A stretch of DNA of 64,000 nt from Paenibacillus radicis (ex Gao et al. 2016) (GCF_014641555.1 NZ_BMHY01000023.1:1-64000); one strand, 5' to 3'. Numbered from the stretch's first letter, positions 27,501 through 35,772 are shown. The notes: generated by a model not told the origin, from the letters alone. Program-made: numbers and translations.

Positions 27501-27672
27501 ACGCGTAGATCTGGTGCTTGATGTCGACAGCGAGCTGAAAGCTTCGCTTGATGCATTCAGTGAAGTGCTTCAAGACAATGTATTGTTGAACAGTGTAGCC
27601 TTTGAAACCGTCCCTGAGATGGAGCGCGTACAGCTGGGTGAGAAAGAAATCGGAATTCTCATCCGCGGTTAA
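24577..27672 (+). CDS. ileS: Isoleucyl-tRNA synthetase, type 2 (eukaryote-like)
   Basis: IleRS charges tRNA-Ile and edits valine. The product is 1031 residues from ATG 24577; ATG 24580 is an equal alternative. HIGH is at 55-58 in PPTANGAPHIGHVLGRVIKD and KMSKS at 591-595 in QKMSKSKGNVIDP. These surroundings and the length are those of the type 2 (IleS2) class rather than the common bacterial type 1. Type 2 enzymes are known for low sensitivity to mupirocin. The long CP1 editing domain (TTTPWTLPANVALAV...GEDDYKVARQNG) is intact. AGGGGGT precedes the start, and expression is controlled by the upstream T-box. Confidence 0.93.
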   Translation: MMQRVDVKEKARARELRVLKQWQENDTFKQSIENRKGKPNYVFYEGPPTANGAPHIGHVLGRVIKDFIGRYKTMSGYRVVRKAGWDTHGLPVELGVEKQLGISGKQEIENYGVEAFINKCKDSVFVYEKQWRELTEAIAYWTDLDNPYITLKNEYIESVWHVLSTIHGKGLLYRGHRVSPYCPSCQTTLSSHEVAQGYEDVKDLSATAKFKLQDSGEFILAWTTTPWTLPANVALAVNPELEYIRASKDGEVYIVAKNLADDVLKEGYETLSTVKGSELVGLSYEPPFRYVPIEKGHVVIPGDFVSDTSGTGIVHIAPAHGEDDYKVARQNGISMLSVVNNAGRYIDEVTDLAGRFVKDCDVDIVKMLSERGLLFSKERYEHSYPFCWRCKSPLLYYATESWFIETTKVKDQLIANNNSVDWYPGHIREGRFGKFLEDLIDWNISRNRYWGTPLNVWVCEATGKEYAPSSIADLRERAVGEVPADIELHKPYVDEIKLKSPFAEGAVMTRTPEVIDVWFDSGSMPFAQQHYPFENAEQFADQYPADMICEGIDQTRGWFYSLLAVSTLYNGKAPYKAVISTGHILDENGQKMSKSKGNVIDPWEIINEYGTDAFRWALLSDSAPWNSKRFSRGIVGEAKSKVIDTIVNTHAFYALYASIDGFNHEEHAEGQSGNKLDRWIVSRLNSLIQTVVKGLEVNDFLNPARAIETFVDELSNWYIRRSRDRFWGSGLTVDKIAAYQTLRQVLLTLSRVIAPYAPLLAEEVYGNLGGGGSVHLADYPAADVSAIDETLERDMASAMQIVELARSVRNETGIKTRQPLSELIVSLDREFELAEYEDIIKDEINVKSIVVQNSDSGFVDFTLKLNLKVAGKKYGKNVGPIQAYLKSLAPDQTREAVNGGSLTFNSADGEAITITVDELLVEKQAKSGFASASGNGVTAALNTDITPELEQEGWVREVIRAVQDTRKKLDLPIEKRVDLVLDVDSELKASLDAFSEVLQDNVLLNSVAFETVPEMERVQLGEKEIGILIRG

Positions 27673-27716
27673 GCATACAGGGAATGTGGTTAAGGATATA
27701 GTATAAGGAAAACAAC

Positions 27717-27749
27717 AAACGAGTGCCTTCCTGTAAGGCCTCGTTTTTC
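27717..27749 (+). terminator. Intrinsic terminator after ileS
   Basis: AACGAG-T-GCCTT (27718-27729) pairs with AAGGC-CTCGTT (27735-27745), leaving one bulged T, and runs into TTTTTCC. Confidence 0.85.
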
Positions 27750-27777
27750 CTTTCTATATGCCAAGGGGGAATGCCGC

Positions 27778-28143
27778 ATGAGTATGAAAAAGAACGATAA
27801 CGGAAGCGACAAGGGAAATGAGAATCCAGTATCCGAGCATGAACGAATCGAGCATTCGCTAAACCGGGTTCAGGAAATGCTCAATAAAATCGCGATCGAT
27901 ATGGAAAAATCACAAATCGCCGATTATGTGGATTTGGTGCATCATCCGTTTAAGCTGATTTGGCGCAACGTGCTTGCAGGAACGGCGAGGGGCGTCGGTA
28001 TCGCAATCGGATTTACTTTTTTTGCAGCGACGATATTGTATGTGCTTCAAATATTGGGGGCGCTTAATTTACCGATCATCGGGGATTACATCGCGGATAT
28101 TGTGCGGATCGTGCAAATCCAGCTGGAAGGGAAAACCTATTAA
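27778..28143 (+). CDS. DUF5665-type small membrane protein
   Basis: A 121-residue protein with a charged, hydrophilic N-terminus (to about residue 60) and a hydrophobic segment at about 72-98 (GVGIAIGFTFFAATILYVLQILGAL). A short tail predicted to be amphipathic follows. The pattern EKSQIADYVDLVHHPFKLIWRN...GTARGVGIAIGFT is the one I associate with DUF5665, a family without known function. AAGGGGGA precedes the ATG. It is a single gene, convergent with the TraR/DksA protein. Confidence 0.7.
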   Translation: MSMKKNDNGSDKGNENPVSEHERIEHSLNRVQEMLNKIAIDMEKSQIADYVDLVHHPFKLIWRNVLAGTARGVGIAIGFTFFAATILYVLQILGALNLPIIGDYIADIVRIVQIQLEGKTY

Positions 28144-28206
28144 GGCGGCCTAGTCATAATGAAGCTGCTGAGCTATGCCGCCTTTTTCATAAGTTATTTA
28201 AAGTTA

Positions 28207-28929
28207 TTATTCTTCAATATCGCCTTCTAAAAGGGGGTCGCCTTCGCCATTCTCGATATAATTGCGGTATTGGCGATTTCGGACAACCGAAACTTCCCTG
28301 CCGGTAATATCGGTAGCCAGGAAGCTTTCGATCGATTCGACAAAGCCGTCATTTTCCTCCGCTTCCGTTCCGATATGATTATAATCATCGGCATCGGGAT
28401 TTTCAGACATGGCTGGAGAATCGGCGTTGCCCCATTGTTCAACTATTTGCCAAGCATCCTCGCCGTCAAATCCGTTATAGGAATCATGCTCATCCAGATT
28501 AGTTCTTCCAAATGGCGGAGCGAGCACGGATTCTTCTACAGGGCGGTCGGTTGAAATTTGCTGGCGCGGTGAATGCTGCAGACAGTATAGGCTATCCGGT
28601 AAAGCTTCCAAACGTTCAGTTGGAATGGGCTCGCCGCAAGTACGGCAAATGCCGTAAGAGCCGTCTTCAATTGCTTGCAAAGCGGCGTCTATGCGGGAGA
28701 GATGAAGCTCCTCCTGCTCAACAAGCGCGATATCCTTGCCTCGTTCGAATAGCTCCGTTCCGATATCGGCCGGATGATTGTCAATGGGCGAAAGCTCGCC
28801 AGTCTGGTCGCGGAGCGATGAGCCCAGACCGTTGTGATCGGTATCCTCAAGCCTGCGTTCGATATCGTGTTTGTCTGTTTCCAGCCGGGAGCGAAATTGC
28901 GCAAGCTGTTGTTGCGATAAGGTCGTCAT
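28207..28929 (-). CDS. TraR/DksA zinc-finger protein, YteA-like sporulation family
   Basis: The 240-residue protein has an N-terminal coiled coil (QLAQFRSRLETDKHDIERRLED...ELHLSRIDAALQAIEDGSYG) followed by the DksA-type finger CRTC...YCLQH. The fourth metal ligand is His instead of Cys. The acidic C-terminal tail ending LLEGDIEE is characteristic of YteA/YlyA proteins of spore formers. Such proteins bind the secondary channel of RNA polymerase; YlyA is reported to affect sporulation gene expression. It lies opposite to its neighbours, between DUF5665 and lspA. Confidence 0.85.
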   Translation of the reverse strand: MTTLSQQQLAQFRSRLETDKHDIERRLEDTDHNGLGSSLRDQTGELSPIDNHPADIGTELFERGKDIALVEQEELHLSRIDAALQAIEDGSYGICRTCGEPIPTERLEALPDSLYCLQHSPRQQISTDRPVEESVLAPPFGRTNLDEHDSYNGFDGEDAWQIVEQWGNADSPAMSENPDADDYNHIGTEAEENDGFVESIESFLATDITGREVSVVRNRQYRNYIENGEGDPLLEGDIEE

Positions 28930-29080
28930 TTACGCTGCACCTTCCTTTCCTCAGGTGGCATTAGCTTTTGCCATAGCGGTTGTTTTCATGAACGCATCGC
29001 ATTGGGAAACGAGTGGAAGAGGCTGGCTGTGCCCTATGCCGTTATGCTACAATAGCTTGGGACAAACTAGGAGGGATAAG

Positions 29081-29605
29081 ATGCGGTTTTATTATTATTG
29101 GATCGCTGTAATCGTATTTGCCATCGACTACATAACGAAAAAAATTGTGGCGACCCAGATGAATCTATACGATCAAATCAGCGTCATCGGCAATTTCTTT
29201 CTTATTACTTCGCATCGGAACCGCGGAGCCGCTTTTAGCATTTTGCAAGATCAGCGATTTTTCTTCATTGTCATTACGATCTTAATTGTTGCGGGTATTA
29301 TATGGTATGCCCATGCGAACCGGAATTCCGGTAAAGGCTGGCTGCTGACGGGGCTTGGACTCGTACTGGGCGGAGCTCTCGGCAATTTCCTCGATCGTGC
29401 TTTATATGGAGAAGTCGTCGATTTTCTGATGTTCAACTTCGGCAGCTATACGTTTCCGATTTTCAACGTAGCGGACTCGGGCATTTGTGTCGGCGTCGCG
29501 CTTATTCTAATCGATACGCTAATTTCGGCTAAAAATGAAAAATCAGATAAAGCAAGCCAAGGAGAGGACAAGGAATCTAACGAGCATGAGCAGCAACCTG
29601 TATAA
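29081..29605 (+). CDS. lspA: Lipoprotein signal peptidase (SPase II)
   Basis: LspA cleaves signal peptides of lipidated prolipoproteins in the membrane. The 174 residues contain four hydrophobic helices and the catalytic aspartates D105 (GNFLDRALYGEVVDF) and D132 (NVADSGI). Their spacing is as in B. subtilis (27 residues). The charged tail from 151 to 174 is longer than usual. AGGAGGG at 29069-29075 supports the ATG at 29081; upstream codons in frame are not family-like. Its end overlaps rluD by 20 bases. Substrates in this window include the adaptor and solute-binding lipoproteins at 44-51 kb. Confidence 0.93.
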   Translation: MRFYYYWIAVIVFAIDYITKKIVATQMNLYDQISVIGNFFLITSHRNRGAAFSILQDQRFFFIVITILIVAGIIWYAHANRNSGKGWLLTGLGLVLGGALGNFLDRALYGEVVDFLMFNFGSYTFPIFNVADSGICVGVALILIDTLISAKNEKSDKASQGEDKESNEHEQQPV

Positions 29606-30575
29606 CGAAAACGAGAATGTAGCAGAAGTGGATCTGGAATTGGAACATGATGAGCTGGAGGAGCAGTTGGCATTTACTGCTGCTGCTGAGCAAGCTGGCG
29701 AACGAATCGATAAATTCATTACGGAAAGTGTCAATGACCCTGCGATTTCCCGTACGCAAGTGCAGGAGTGGATCAAGTCGGGAGCTGTTACGGTCAACGG
29801 AGCAGTCGTAAAGGCCAATTATAAATTGTCCTCTGGCGATGAGGTTGCCATACGCGTACCGGAGCCTACGGATGCAGAAATCGTGGCCGAACCGATTCCG
29901 CTGAATGTCGTCTATGAAGACGGAGATGTTATTGTCATTAACAAGCCGCGGGGGATGGTCGTCCATCCTGCACCGGGCCATTCGACCGGCACAGTCGTCA
30001 ATGCTCTGATGCATCATTGCAAAGACTTGTCCGGCATTAATGGAATGCTGCGTCCCGGAATTGTGCATCGCATCGATAAAGATACGTCGGGGCTGCTGAT
30101 GGTTGCGAAAAACGATCTTGCCCACCTTTCGCTGGCTGCACAATTGAAAGAGCATTCCGTCACCCGCAAATATATCGCACTCGTGCATGATAATTTGCAG
30201 CATGACCAGGGGACAATTGATGCTCCTTTGGGCCGCGACACGAAGGACCGGAAGATGTTTGTCGTGACAGACCGGAACAGCAAACATGCGGTGACTCATT
30301 TTATCGTGCTAGAGCGGTTGAATGACTATACGCTTGTGGAACTCCAATTGGAGACGGGCCGCACGCATCAAATTCGCGTTCATATGAAATATATCGGGCA
30401 TCCGCTTGCCGGCGATCCGGTATATGGAAGAAATAAGACAGTTGCCTTGAAAGGGCAAGCGCTCCATGCTGCGGTGATTGGGTTCGTTCATCCGCGCACC
30501 GGAGCGTATATGCAGTTTGAAGCCCCTATACCGGGTGATATGGAGCATGTACTCAATTCGCTTCGCTTGCGTTAA
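29586..30575 (+). CDS. rluD: RluD-family pseudouridine synthase
   Basis: Predicted 23S rRNA pseudouridine synthase (YlyB in B. subtilis, next to lspA there too). From the ATG at 29586 the product is 329 residues. An N-terminal S4 domain is at about 40-100 (ERIDKFI...RTQVQEWIKSGAVTVNG). The RluA/RluD catalytic domain has HRIDKDTSG with catalytic D164 and GRTHQIRVH. An acidic leader of about 30 residues precedes the S4 domain. The ribosome site (AAGGA) lies about 11 bases upstream within lspA. Assignment to RluD rather than another RluA subfamily is by similarity of motifs only. Confidence 0.9.
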   Translation: MSSNLYNENENVAEVDLELEHDELEEQLAFTAAAEQAGERIDKFITESVNDPAISRTQVQEWIKSGAVTVNGAVVKANYKLSSGDEVAIRVPEPTDAEIVAEPIPLNVVYEDGDVIVINKPRGMVVHPAPGHSTGTVVNALMHHCKDLSGINGMLRPGIVHRIDKDTSGLLMVAKNDLAHLSLAAQLKEHSVTRKYIALVHDNLQHDQGTIDAPLGRDTKDRKMFVVTDRNSKHAVTHFIVLERLNDYTLVELQLETGRTHQIRVHMKYIGHPLAGDPVYGRNKTVALKGQALHAAVIGFVHPRTGAYMQFEAPIPGDMEHVLNSLRLR

Positions 30576-30722
30576 TATTCGCCTGATCTGCAAACGAAAA
30601 CTTGCGCAATAATGCAAACATTTCGTTAGATTCTTCATTATTTAGAGCCGGAAAGTATATTATTCTTATTCTAAAGCTTAGATGGATGATGATTAATGAA
30701 GAATAAGGATAGGTGAACGTTC

Positions 30723-31958
30723 ATGACGAATATTAACCATAACTATTTGGAGCTGCAGGGCAGCTACCTGTTTTCCGAAATTGCCAAACGCCGCAATAAA
30801 TTTATTCAAGAAAATCCGAATGCTGAAATTATCAGCTTAGGCATCGGCGATGTAACGCGCGGATTGCCGGATGCAGTTACGAAAGCGATGCACGCAGCTG
30901 TGGACGAACTGGCATCCCCGGGTTCCTTCCGCGGTTACGGTCCGGAGCAAGGTTATGATTTCTTGATTAATGCGATTATCGAGAATGACTATAAAGCTCG
31001 CGGCATCGATATCCAGACGAATGAAGTGTTCGTCAGCGACGGTTCGAAATGCGACGTCGGCAACATTCAGGAAATTTTCAGCGAAAACAGCATCGTGGCC
31101 GTACAGGATCCGGTATACCCCGTATACGTCGACACGAACGTTATGGCTGGCCGTTCCGGCAAGTTCAACAAAGAGACGAACCGGTATGAGAACATCGCTT
31201 ATCTGGAATGCACGGCGGAAAACAACTTCACGCCAAGCTTGCCGGACCGCGAAGTTGATCTAATCTACCTTTGCTACCCGAACAACCCGACTGGCATGAC
31301 GCTGTCGAAGGACGAGCTGAAGAAATGGGTGGACTACGCTAAGGCGAACAACTGCATCATCCTTTATGATTCGGCTTATGAAGCGTTCATTCAGGAAGAT
31401 GACGTGCCGCATTCGATCTATGAGATTGAGGGCGCGCGTGAAGTTGCGATCGAATTCCGCAGCTTTTCCAAAACAGCTGGTTTCACTGGCGTTCGCTGCG
31501 CGTACACAGTCGTTCCTCGTGATTTGAAAGGCTTGGACGCTAACGGCGGCGAAGTGCTTATCAATGATCTTTGGAACCGCCGCCACACGACGAAGTTCAA
31601 TGGCGTATCCTACGTAACACAACGCGGTGCAGCAGCTATTTACTCGCCTGAGGGCAAAGAGCAGATCGCCTCGCTCGTCGACTTTTACATGACGAACGCC
31701 CGCATCATCCGCGAAGGTCTGGCTTCGATCGGTCTGGAAGTATTCGGCGGCGTGAACGCGCCTTACATTTGGCTGAAAACGCCAAACGGCCTTGATTCTT
31801 GGGCGTTCTTCGATAAGCTTCTGTCGGAAGCGAATATCGTAGGCACACCGGGCGTCGGCTTCGGCCAAAGCGGCCAAGGCTACTTCCGTCTGACGGCGTT
31901 CGGCAGCCGTGAGAATACGGAAAAAGCGGTTGAGCGTATCCGCAATCTTTCGCTTTAA
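30723..31958 (+). CDS. dapL: LL-diaminopimelate aminotransferase
   Basis: DapL converts tetrahydrodipicolinate directly to LL-DAP using glutamate, bypassing the acylated intermediates. The 411 residues form a fold type I PLP enzyme with the PLP lysine K250 in SFSKTAGFTGVRC. DapL-typical blocks are LGIGDVTRGLP, FVSDGSKCDVGN, DPVYPVYVDTNVMAG and YLCYPNNPTGM. It is monocistronic with its own upstream region and a strong terminator. The product supplies MurE and lysine synthesis; DAP is also the source of spore dipicolinate's precursor branch. Confidence 0.95.
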   Translation: MTNINHNYLELQGSYLFSEIAKRRNKFIQENPNAEIISLGIGDVTRGLPDAVTKAMHAAVDELASPGSFRGYGPEQGYDFLINAIIENDYKARGIDIQTNEVFVSDGSKCDVGNIQEIFSENSIVAVQDPVYPVYVDTNVMAGRSGKFNKETNRYENIAYLECTAENNFTPSLPDREVDLIYLCYPNNPTGMTLSKDELKKWVDYAKANNCIILYDSAYEAFIQEDDVPHSIYEIEGAREVAIEFRSFSKTAGFTGVRCAYTVVPRDLKGLDANGGEVLINDLWNRRHTTKFNGVSYVTQRGAAAIYSPEGKEQIASLVDFYMTNARIIREGLASIGLEVFGGVNAPYIWLKTPNGLDSWAFFDKLLSEANIVGTPGVGFGQSGQGYFRLTAFGSRENTEKAVERIRNLSL

Positions 31959-31976
31959 GGCGAATGAAATAAGAGA

Positions 31977-32020
31977 GTTTCGGCAGGGGTTTGACCCTTG
32001 CCGGAACTTTTTTTATTTTT
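31977..32020 (+). terminator. Intrinsic terminator after dapL
   Basis: GTTTCGGCAGGGGT (31977-31990) pairs with ACCCTTGCCGGAAC (31994-32007) through two G-T pairs. TTTTTTTATTTTT follows. Confidence 0.92.
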
Positions 32021-32190
32021 GTGGTGAGACGGGGATATGGAACCTGGCGCATCTCCCAGCGCGAAGAGCAAGGTAGATGGGAGGCAGCGAGTTAGCAGAG
32101 AATCGGATTTGTTATTCTGAAATGGGTAGAGGTAGTAGAGGGTGACTGGCCAATAAGCGCGTAAGCGGCGGTTGATACTATCAGTATATT

Positions 32191-32403
32191 GATTAGCGAA
32201 GCGGGTTCGCTAAATAGTGAAGTTGGATTCGCTGTGGGTCTCCAGAGTAGTTATCGCTCATGCTAGAGCGAACTTCTTTTCGCTATTCATGAACCTAGGT
32301 TCTCCAGTAGCGAAATTGTCTTCGCTCTAGTGTGAAGACAGCGCGTATCCGACAGCTACAGCGAAAATTGGTTCGCAAATTAACGAAGCAGCTTCGTTAA
32401 TTT
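32191..32403. repeat. Array of AGCGAA/TTCGCT hexamers and inverted repeats
   Basis: Within about 210 bases the hexamer AGCGAA or its complement TTCGCT occurs about eight times, with related TTCGCA and CGAAGC variants. Two copies form perfect hairpins: TTAGCGAA (32193-32200) with TTCGCTAA (32206-32213), and a 13-bp arm pair at 32377-32389 and 32391-32403. No frame is gene-like. The remaining parts of the dapL-pyrR interval (32021-32190 and 32404-32567) show nothing I recognise. Confidence 0.7.
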
Positions 32404-32567
32404 GAAATGGTCGGAGTTAGGGAAGGCTACTGGCAATGGGAATGCGGAGGCAGTGATCCAATGGTCAGTATAACGGGATGCGGGAGTGGCTGATATGCGG
32501 TAAGCTTGAGCGGTCTGCAGATGGATCAGCAACCAGCTTCTTTTTTCACCAATTGGAGCAAATGACC

Positions 32568-32596
32568 TTGACATCTTTTGTCGAACGTGGGATAAT
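32568..32596 (+). promoter_or_regulatory. Sigma-A promoter of the pyr operon
   Basis: TTGACA (32568-32573), 17 bases, GATAAT (32591-32596). Transcription would start near 32603, immediately before the PyrR-binding element. Confidence 0.85.
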
Positions 32597-32609
32597 TCTT
32601 TTGATATAT

Positions 32610-32786
32610 AGCAGTACCTTTAACTCAGCCCTGTGAGGCTGGCAAGGTAGCGTGAATAACAGATCGGGCAAGCACATGTACGGGCTTTGTCGAACCGCGT
32701 CCAGAAGGGACGGCTGTCGGCAAATTCAGCCTATTGTGTTCTGACGATCTCAGGCTCCTTGCGTCAATCGCGAGGAGTTTTTTTTA
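32610..32786 (+). promoter_or_regulatory. PyrR-binding attenuator of the pyr operon
   Basis: AGCCCTGTGAGGCT (32627-32640) matches the PyrR recognition sequence ARUCCNGNGAGGYU at all but one position. It sits in a stem with flanking ACCTT and AAGGT. A terminator stem follows: CTCCTTGCG (32755-32763) with CGCGAGGAG (32769-32777), then eight Ts. UMP-bound PyrR should stabilise the anti-antiterminator and cause termination. Only one such element is seen, ahead of pyrR, and it would control the whole operon. Confidence 0.88.
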
Positions 32787-32903
32787 TGCCCTGCCTCCTT
32801 AGCGACAACGCAATGCAATACAAGCAAGCATGACACAGCAACAGGCAACAGCACGGAAGATCAGCAGCAAAAGATGGAACGGACGGGAGGCGGCTTTTCG
32901 AAT

Positions 32904-33476
32904 ATGGAAGACGAGCATCTAGTCATTATGGATGAAACGGCGATCCGGCGGGCGCTAACGCGTATTGCCCACGAGATCGTGGAGAAGAACAAAGGAATAG
33001 ACAACTGTGTTCTGATCGGCATTCGGACAAGGGGCATTTACTTTGCCAGAAGAATCGCTGAACGTATCCGAGACATCGAAGGCAAGCCGGTGCAGGTGAG
33101 CGATCTGGACATTACCTCTTACCGGGACGACCGCAAGACGGCCGCGGCCGGATTAAAGGCCGATATCGAGATCGCAGCGGCAATCGGTGATTTGAACTTC
33201 AGCGTGCAGGACAAGAAGATTATTTTGTTCGATGATGTTCTTTTTACAGGAAGAACGATCCGCGCAGCGATGGACGCACTGATGGATTGCGGAAGACCGC
33301 AAAGCATTCAGCTTGCGGTGCTGGTGGACAGAGGACATCGGGAGCTGCCGATTCGGCCGGATTTTGTAGGCAAGAACGTTCCTACATCAAAGCAAGAGCA
33401 AATCGCAGTATCCCTCAAGGAATTTGACGGCAAAGACCAAGTAACGATCATACATCAGAGGGGGCAAGCCGGATGA
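32904..33476 (+). CDS. pyrR: Bifunctional pyr operon attenuation regulator / uracil phosphoribosyltransferase
   Basis: PyrR binds pyr leader RNA when UMP levels are high and retains UPRTase activity. From ATG 32904 it has 190 residues (181 in B. subtilis). Its PRPP loop is IILFDDVLFTGRT around 106-118 and it has the PyrR-type ISYRDDR-like ITSYRDDRK segment. GGGAGG lies 13 bases upstream, a long spacing. The in-frame ATG at 32874 has no ribosome site. Its stop overlaps pyrB by four bases. Confidence 0.93.
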   Translation: MEDEHLVIMDETAIRRALTRIAHEIVEKNKGIDNCVLIGIRTRGIYFARRIAERIRDIEGKPVQVSDLDITSYRDDRKTAAAGLKADIEIAAAIGDLNFSVQDKKIILFDDVLFTGRTIRAAMDALMDCGRPQSIQLAVLVDRGHRELPIRPDFVGKNVPTSKQEQIAVSLKEFDGKDQVTIIHQRGQAG

Positions 33477-34372
33477 CGCTGACGCAACTGAAACAACGGA
33501 GTTTGCTCGGTTTGAAAGATCTAGGGAAAGATGAAATCGAATCGATTCTGGACCGCGCCGCTTATTGGGAGCAGCATCCGAACAAGGTGCACACGGTCAT
33601 GCAGGGGAAATTCGCAGCCAATATGTTTTTTGAAAATAGTACGAGAACGAGGTTCTCGTTTGAAGTAGCGGAAAAGCGGCTTGGAGCGGAAGTGTTGAAC
33701 TTCTCGGCTGCCGTATCGAGCGTACAGAAGGGCGAATCGATCTACGATACGGTTCGCACGCTGGAATCGATGGGCATCGACGCAGGCATCATTCGGTTGA
33801 AGCCAATCGGCGTGCTTGCGGAGCTGGCGACCAAAATTAAAGTGCCGCTTATCAACGCGGGCGACGGCAATAACGAGCACCCTACGCAGGCACTGCTTGA
33901 TCTGTACACGATGCGCAAGCATTTCGGCAGCTTGAACGGGTTGAACGTCTCCATCATCGGCGATGTACTGCACAGCCGGGTGGCGCGCTCCAATCTGTAT
34001 GCGCTGCGGAAGTTCGGGGCAAACGTAAGCTTCTGCTCGCCGGGCAATATGAAGGCGGAAGAGCTTGACGTTCCTTATGTCTCCATGGAAGAGGCACTGA
34101 AAGCAGATGTTATCATGATGCTTCGCGTACAGCTGGAACGCCACGAAAGCGGCATGCTGAACTCGGCGGAAAGCTACCGGGAGCACTTCGGACTGACAGT
34201 AGAGCGGGCAGCCAAAATTGCGGAGCATGCCATTATCATGCACCCGGCTCCAATTAATCGCGGTGTAGAGATTGACGACGAGCTGGTCGAGCACCCGCAA
34301 TCACGCATTTTTCCGCAAATGGAAAACGGCGTGCCAATCCGGATGGCGGTTGTCGAACGGGCACTAAGCTAA
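33473..34372 (+). CDS. pyrB: Aspartate carbamoyltransferase catalytic subunit
   Basis: PyrB condenses carbamoyl phosphate with aspartate, the first committed pyrimidine step. The 299 residues contain the carbamoyl-phosphate motif S56-T-R-T-R60, GDGNNEHPTQALLDLYT and HPAPINRGVEI. No pyrI regulatory-subunit gene is present, as usual in Firmicutes, so control is at the RNA level through PyrR. The ATG overlaps the pyrR stop (ATGA). Confidence 0.95.
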   Translation: MTLTQLKQRSLLGLKDLGKDEIESILDRAAYWEQHPNKVHTVMQGKFAANMFFENSTRTRFSFEVAEKRLGAEVLNFSAAVSSVQKGESIYDTVRTLESMGIDAGIIRLKPIGVLAELATKIKVPLINAGDGNNEHPTQALLDLYTMRKHFGSLNGLNVSIIGDVLHSRVARSNLYALRKFGANVSFCSPGNMKAEELDVPYVSMEEALKADVIMMLRVQLERHESGMLNSAESYREHFGLTVERAAKIAEHAIIMHPAPINRGVEIDDELVEHPQSRIFPQMENGVPIRMAVVERALS

Positions 34373-34439
34373 CGAAACGGCCGTTAACAAAGCGGACGGA
34401 TAGAATGTGAACCGAATAAAACCGGAGGGGGAACAAACA

Positions 34440-35732
34440 ATGACATTATGGATTCTGAACGGCAACGTATGGGACGAAACTTCAGGCAGCTTACTGAACA
34501 AGCATGTGCGCCTGGAAGCTGGGCAAATTGCCGAAATTATAGATGGAGCTAACACGCCGGATACAGGCTCTGCTGAAGTGATCGATGCGGCAGGAAAGCT
34601 GCTTTCCGCCGGTCTGATTGATATGCACGTGCACTTGCGCGACCCGGGCTTTGAATATAAAGAGGATATCGCAACGGGAACCCGTTCGGCGGCCAAAGGC
34701 GGCTTCACAACGATCGCCTGCATGCCGAACACGAGACCTTCAACCGATACGCCGGAGACGGTGAAATACATTTTGGACAAAAACGCTAGCGAAGGCGTCG
34801 TACGCGTTCTGCCTTACGCAGCGATTACGAAAAACCAGCTCGGCCGTGAGCTGACTGACTTCGCAGCGCTGAAAGAAGCGGGCGCAATCGGCTTTACGGA
34901 TGATGGCGTGGGCGTACAAAGCGCGCAAATGATGAAAGATGCGATGGCGCTTGCAAAATCGATGGATATGCCGGTCATCGCGCACTGCGAAGACAATACG
35001 CTCGTTGAAGGACTTTTCTTCAGCGAAGGCGAGTTTGCCCGCAAAAACGGTCTGAAAGGCATTCCGAATGAATCGGAAGCGATTCATGTCGGCCGCGATG
35101 CACTGCTTGCGGAAGCGACAGGCGTTCATTATCATGTCTGCCACGTTAGTACGGAGCAATCGGTTCGCCTGATTCGTCTGGCCAAGTCGATCGGTGTACG
35201 GATTACCGCTGAGGTTTGCCCGCATCACCTGGTACTGTCGGACGAGGATATTCCGGGCTTGGATTCTAACTGGAAAATGAACCCGCCGCTTCGCACGCCG
35301 CGTGATGTGCAGGCTGTCATCGAAGCGCTGGAGGACGGCACGATTGATATGATCGTAACCGACCATGCTCCGCATAGCGCAGAAGAGAAAGCGCGTGACA
35401 TCCAACTGGCGCCATTCGGCATCGTTGGCTTCGAGACGGCTTTCCCGCTGCTCTATACGAAGTTTGTGCTGACAGGCAAATGGACGCTTGGCTTCCTGCT
35501 GCAACGCATGACCAGCGACCCGGCTCGCGTATTCCGCCTGCCAACTGGACGTCTGGAGCAAGGCGCGCCTGCCGACCTGACCTTAATCGATCTGGACAGC
35601 GAGCGGGCAGTCGATCCATCGACCTTCGCTTCGAAAAGCAACAACACGCCATTCGACGGCTGGAAGCTGCAAGGCTGGCCGGTAACGACAATTGTGAACG
35701 GTGCTGTCGTGTACAGCGAATCCGCTAACTAA
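34440..35732 (+). CDS. pyrC: Dihydroorotase (class I)
   Basis: PyrC cyclises carbamoyl aspartate to dihydroorotate. The 430-residue product (428 in B. subtilis) has the zinc ligands H63-V-H65 in DMHVHLRDPG, later histidines in IAHCEDN and YHVCHVST, and VTDHAPHS. GGAGGGGG ends eight bases before the ATG at 34440. An in-frame GTG at 34407 lies upstream of that site and is rejected. Confidence 0.95.
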   Translation: MTLWILNGNVWDETSGSLLNKHVRLEAGQIAEIIDGANTPDTGSAEVIDAAGKLLSAGLIDMHVHLRDPGFEYKEDIATGTRSAAKGGFTTIACMPNTRPSTDTPETVKYILDKNASEGVVRVLPYAAITKNQLGRELTDFAALKEAGAIGFTDDGVGVQSAQMMKDAMALAKSMDMPVIAHCEDNTLVEGLFFSEGEFARKNGLKGIPNESEAIHVGRDALLAEATGVHYHVCHVSTEQSVRLIRLAKSIGVRITAEVCPHHLVLSDEDIPGLDSNWKMNPPLRTPRDVQAVIEALEDGTIDMIVTDHAPHSAEEKARDIQLAPFGIVGFETAFPLLYTKFVLTGKWTLGFLLQRMTSDPARVFRLPTGRLEQGAPADLTLIDLDSERAVDPSTFASKSNNTPFDGWKLQGWPVTTIVNGAVVYSESAN

Positions 35733-35772
35733 TACATTACTGAGAATTAAGATGACCTGAGGAGTGATACGG

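Noticed and set aside
32191..32403. The repeated hexamer region as a CRISPR array
   Set aside because: Repeats are only 6-8 bases, irregularly spaced and in both orientations. There are no spacers of constant length and no cas genes.
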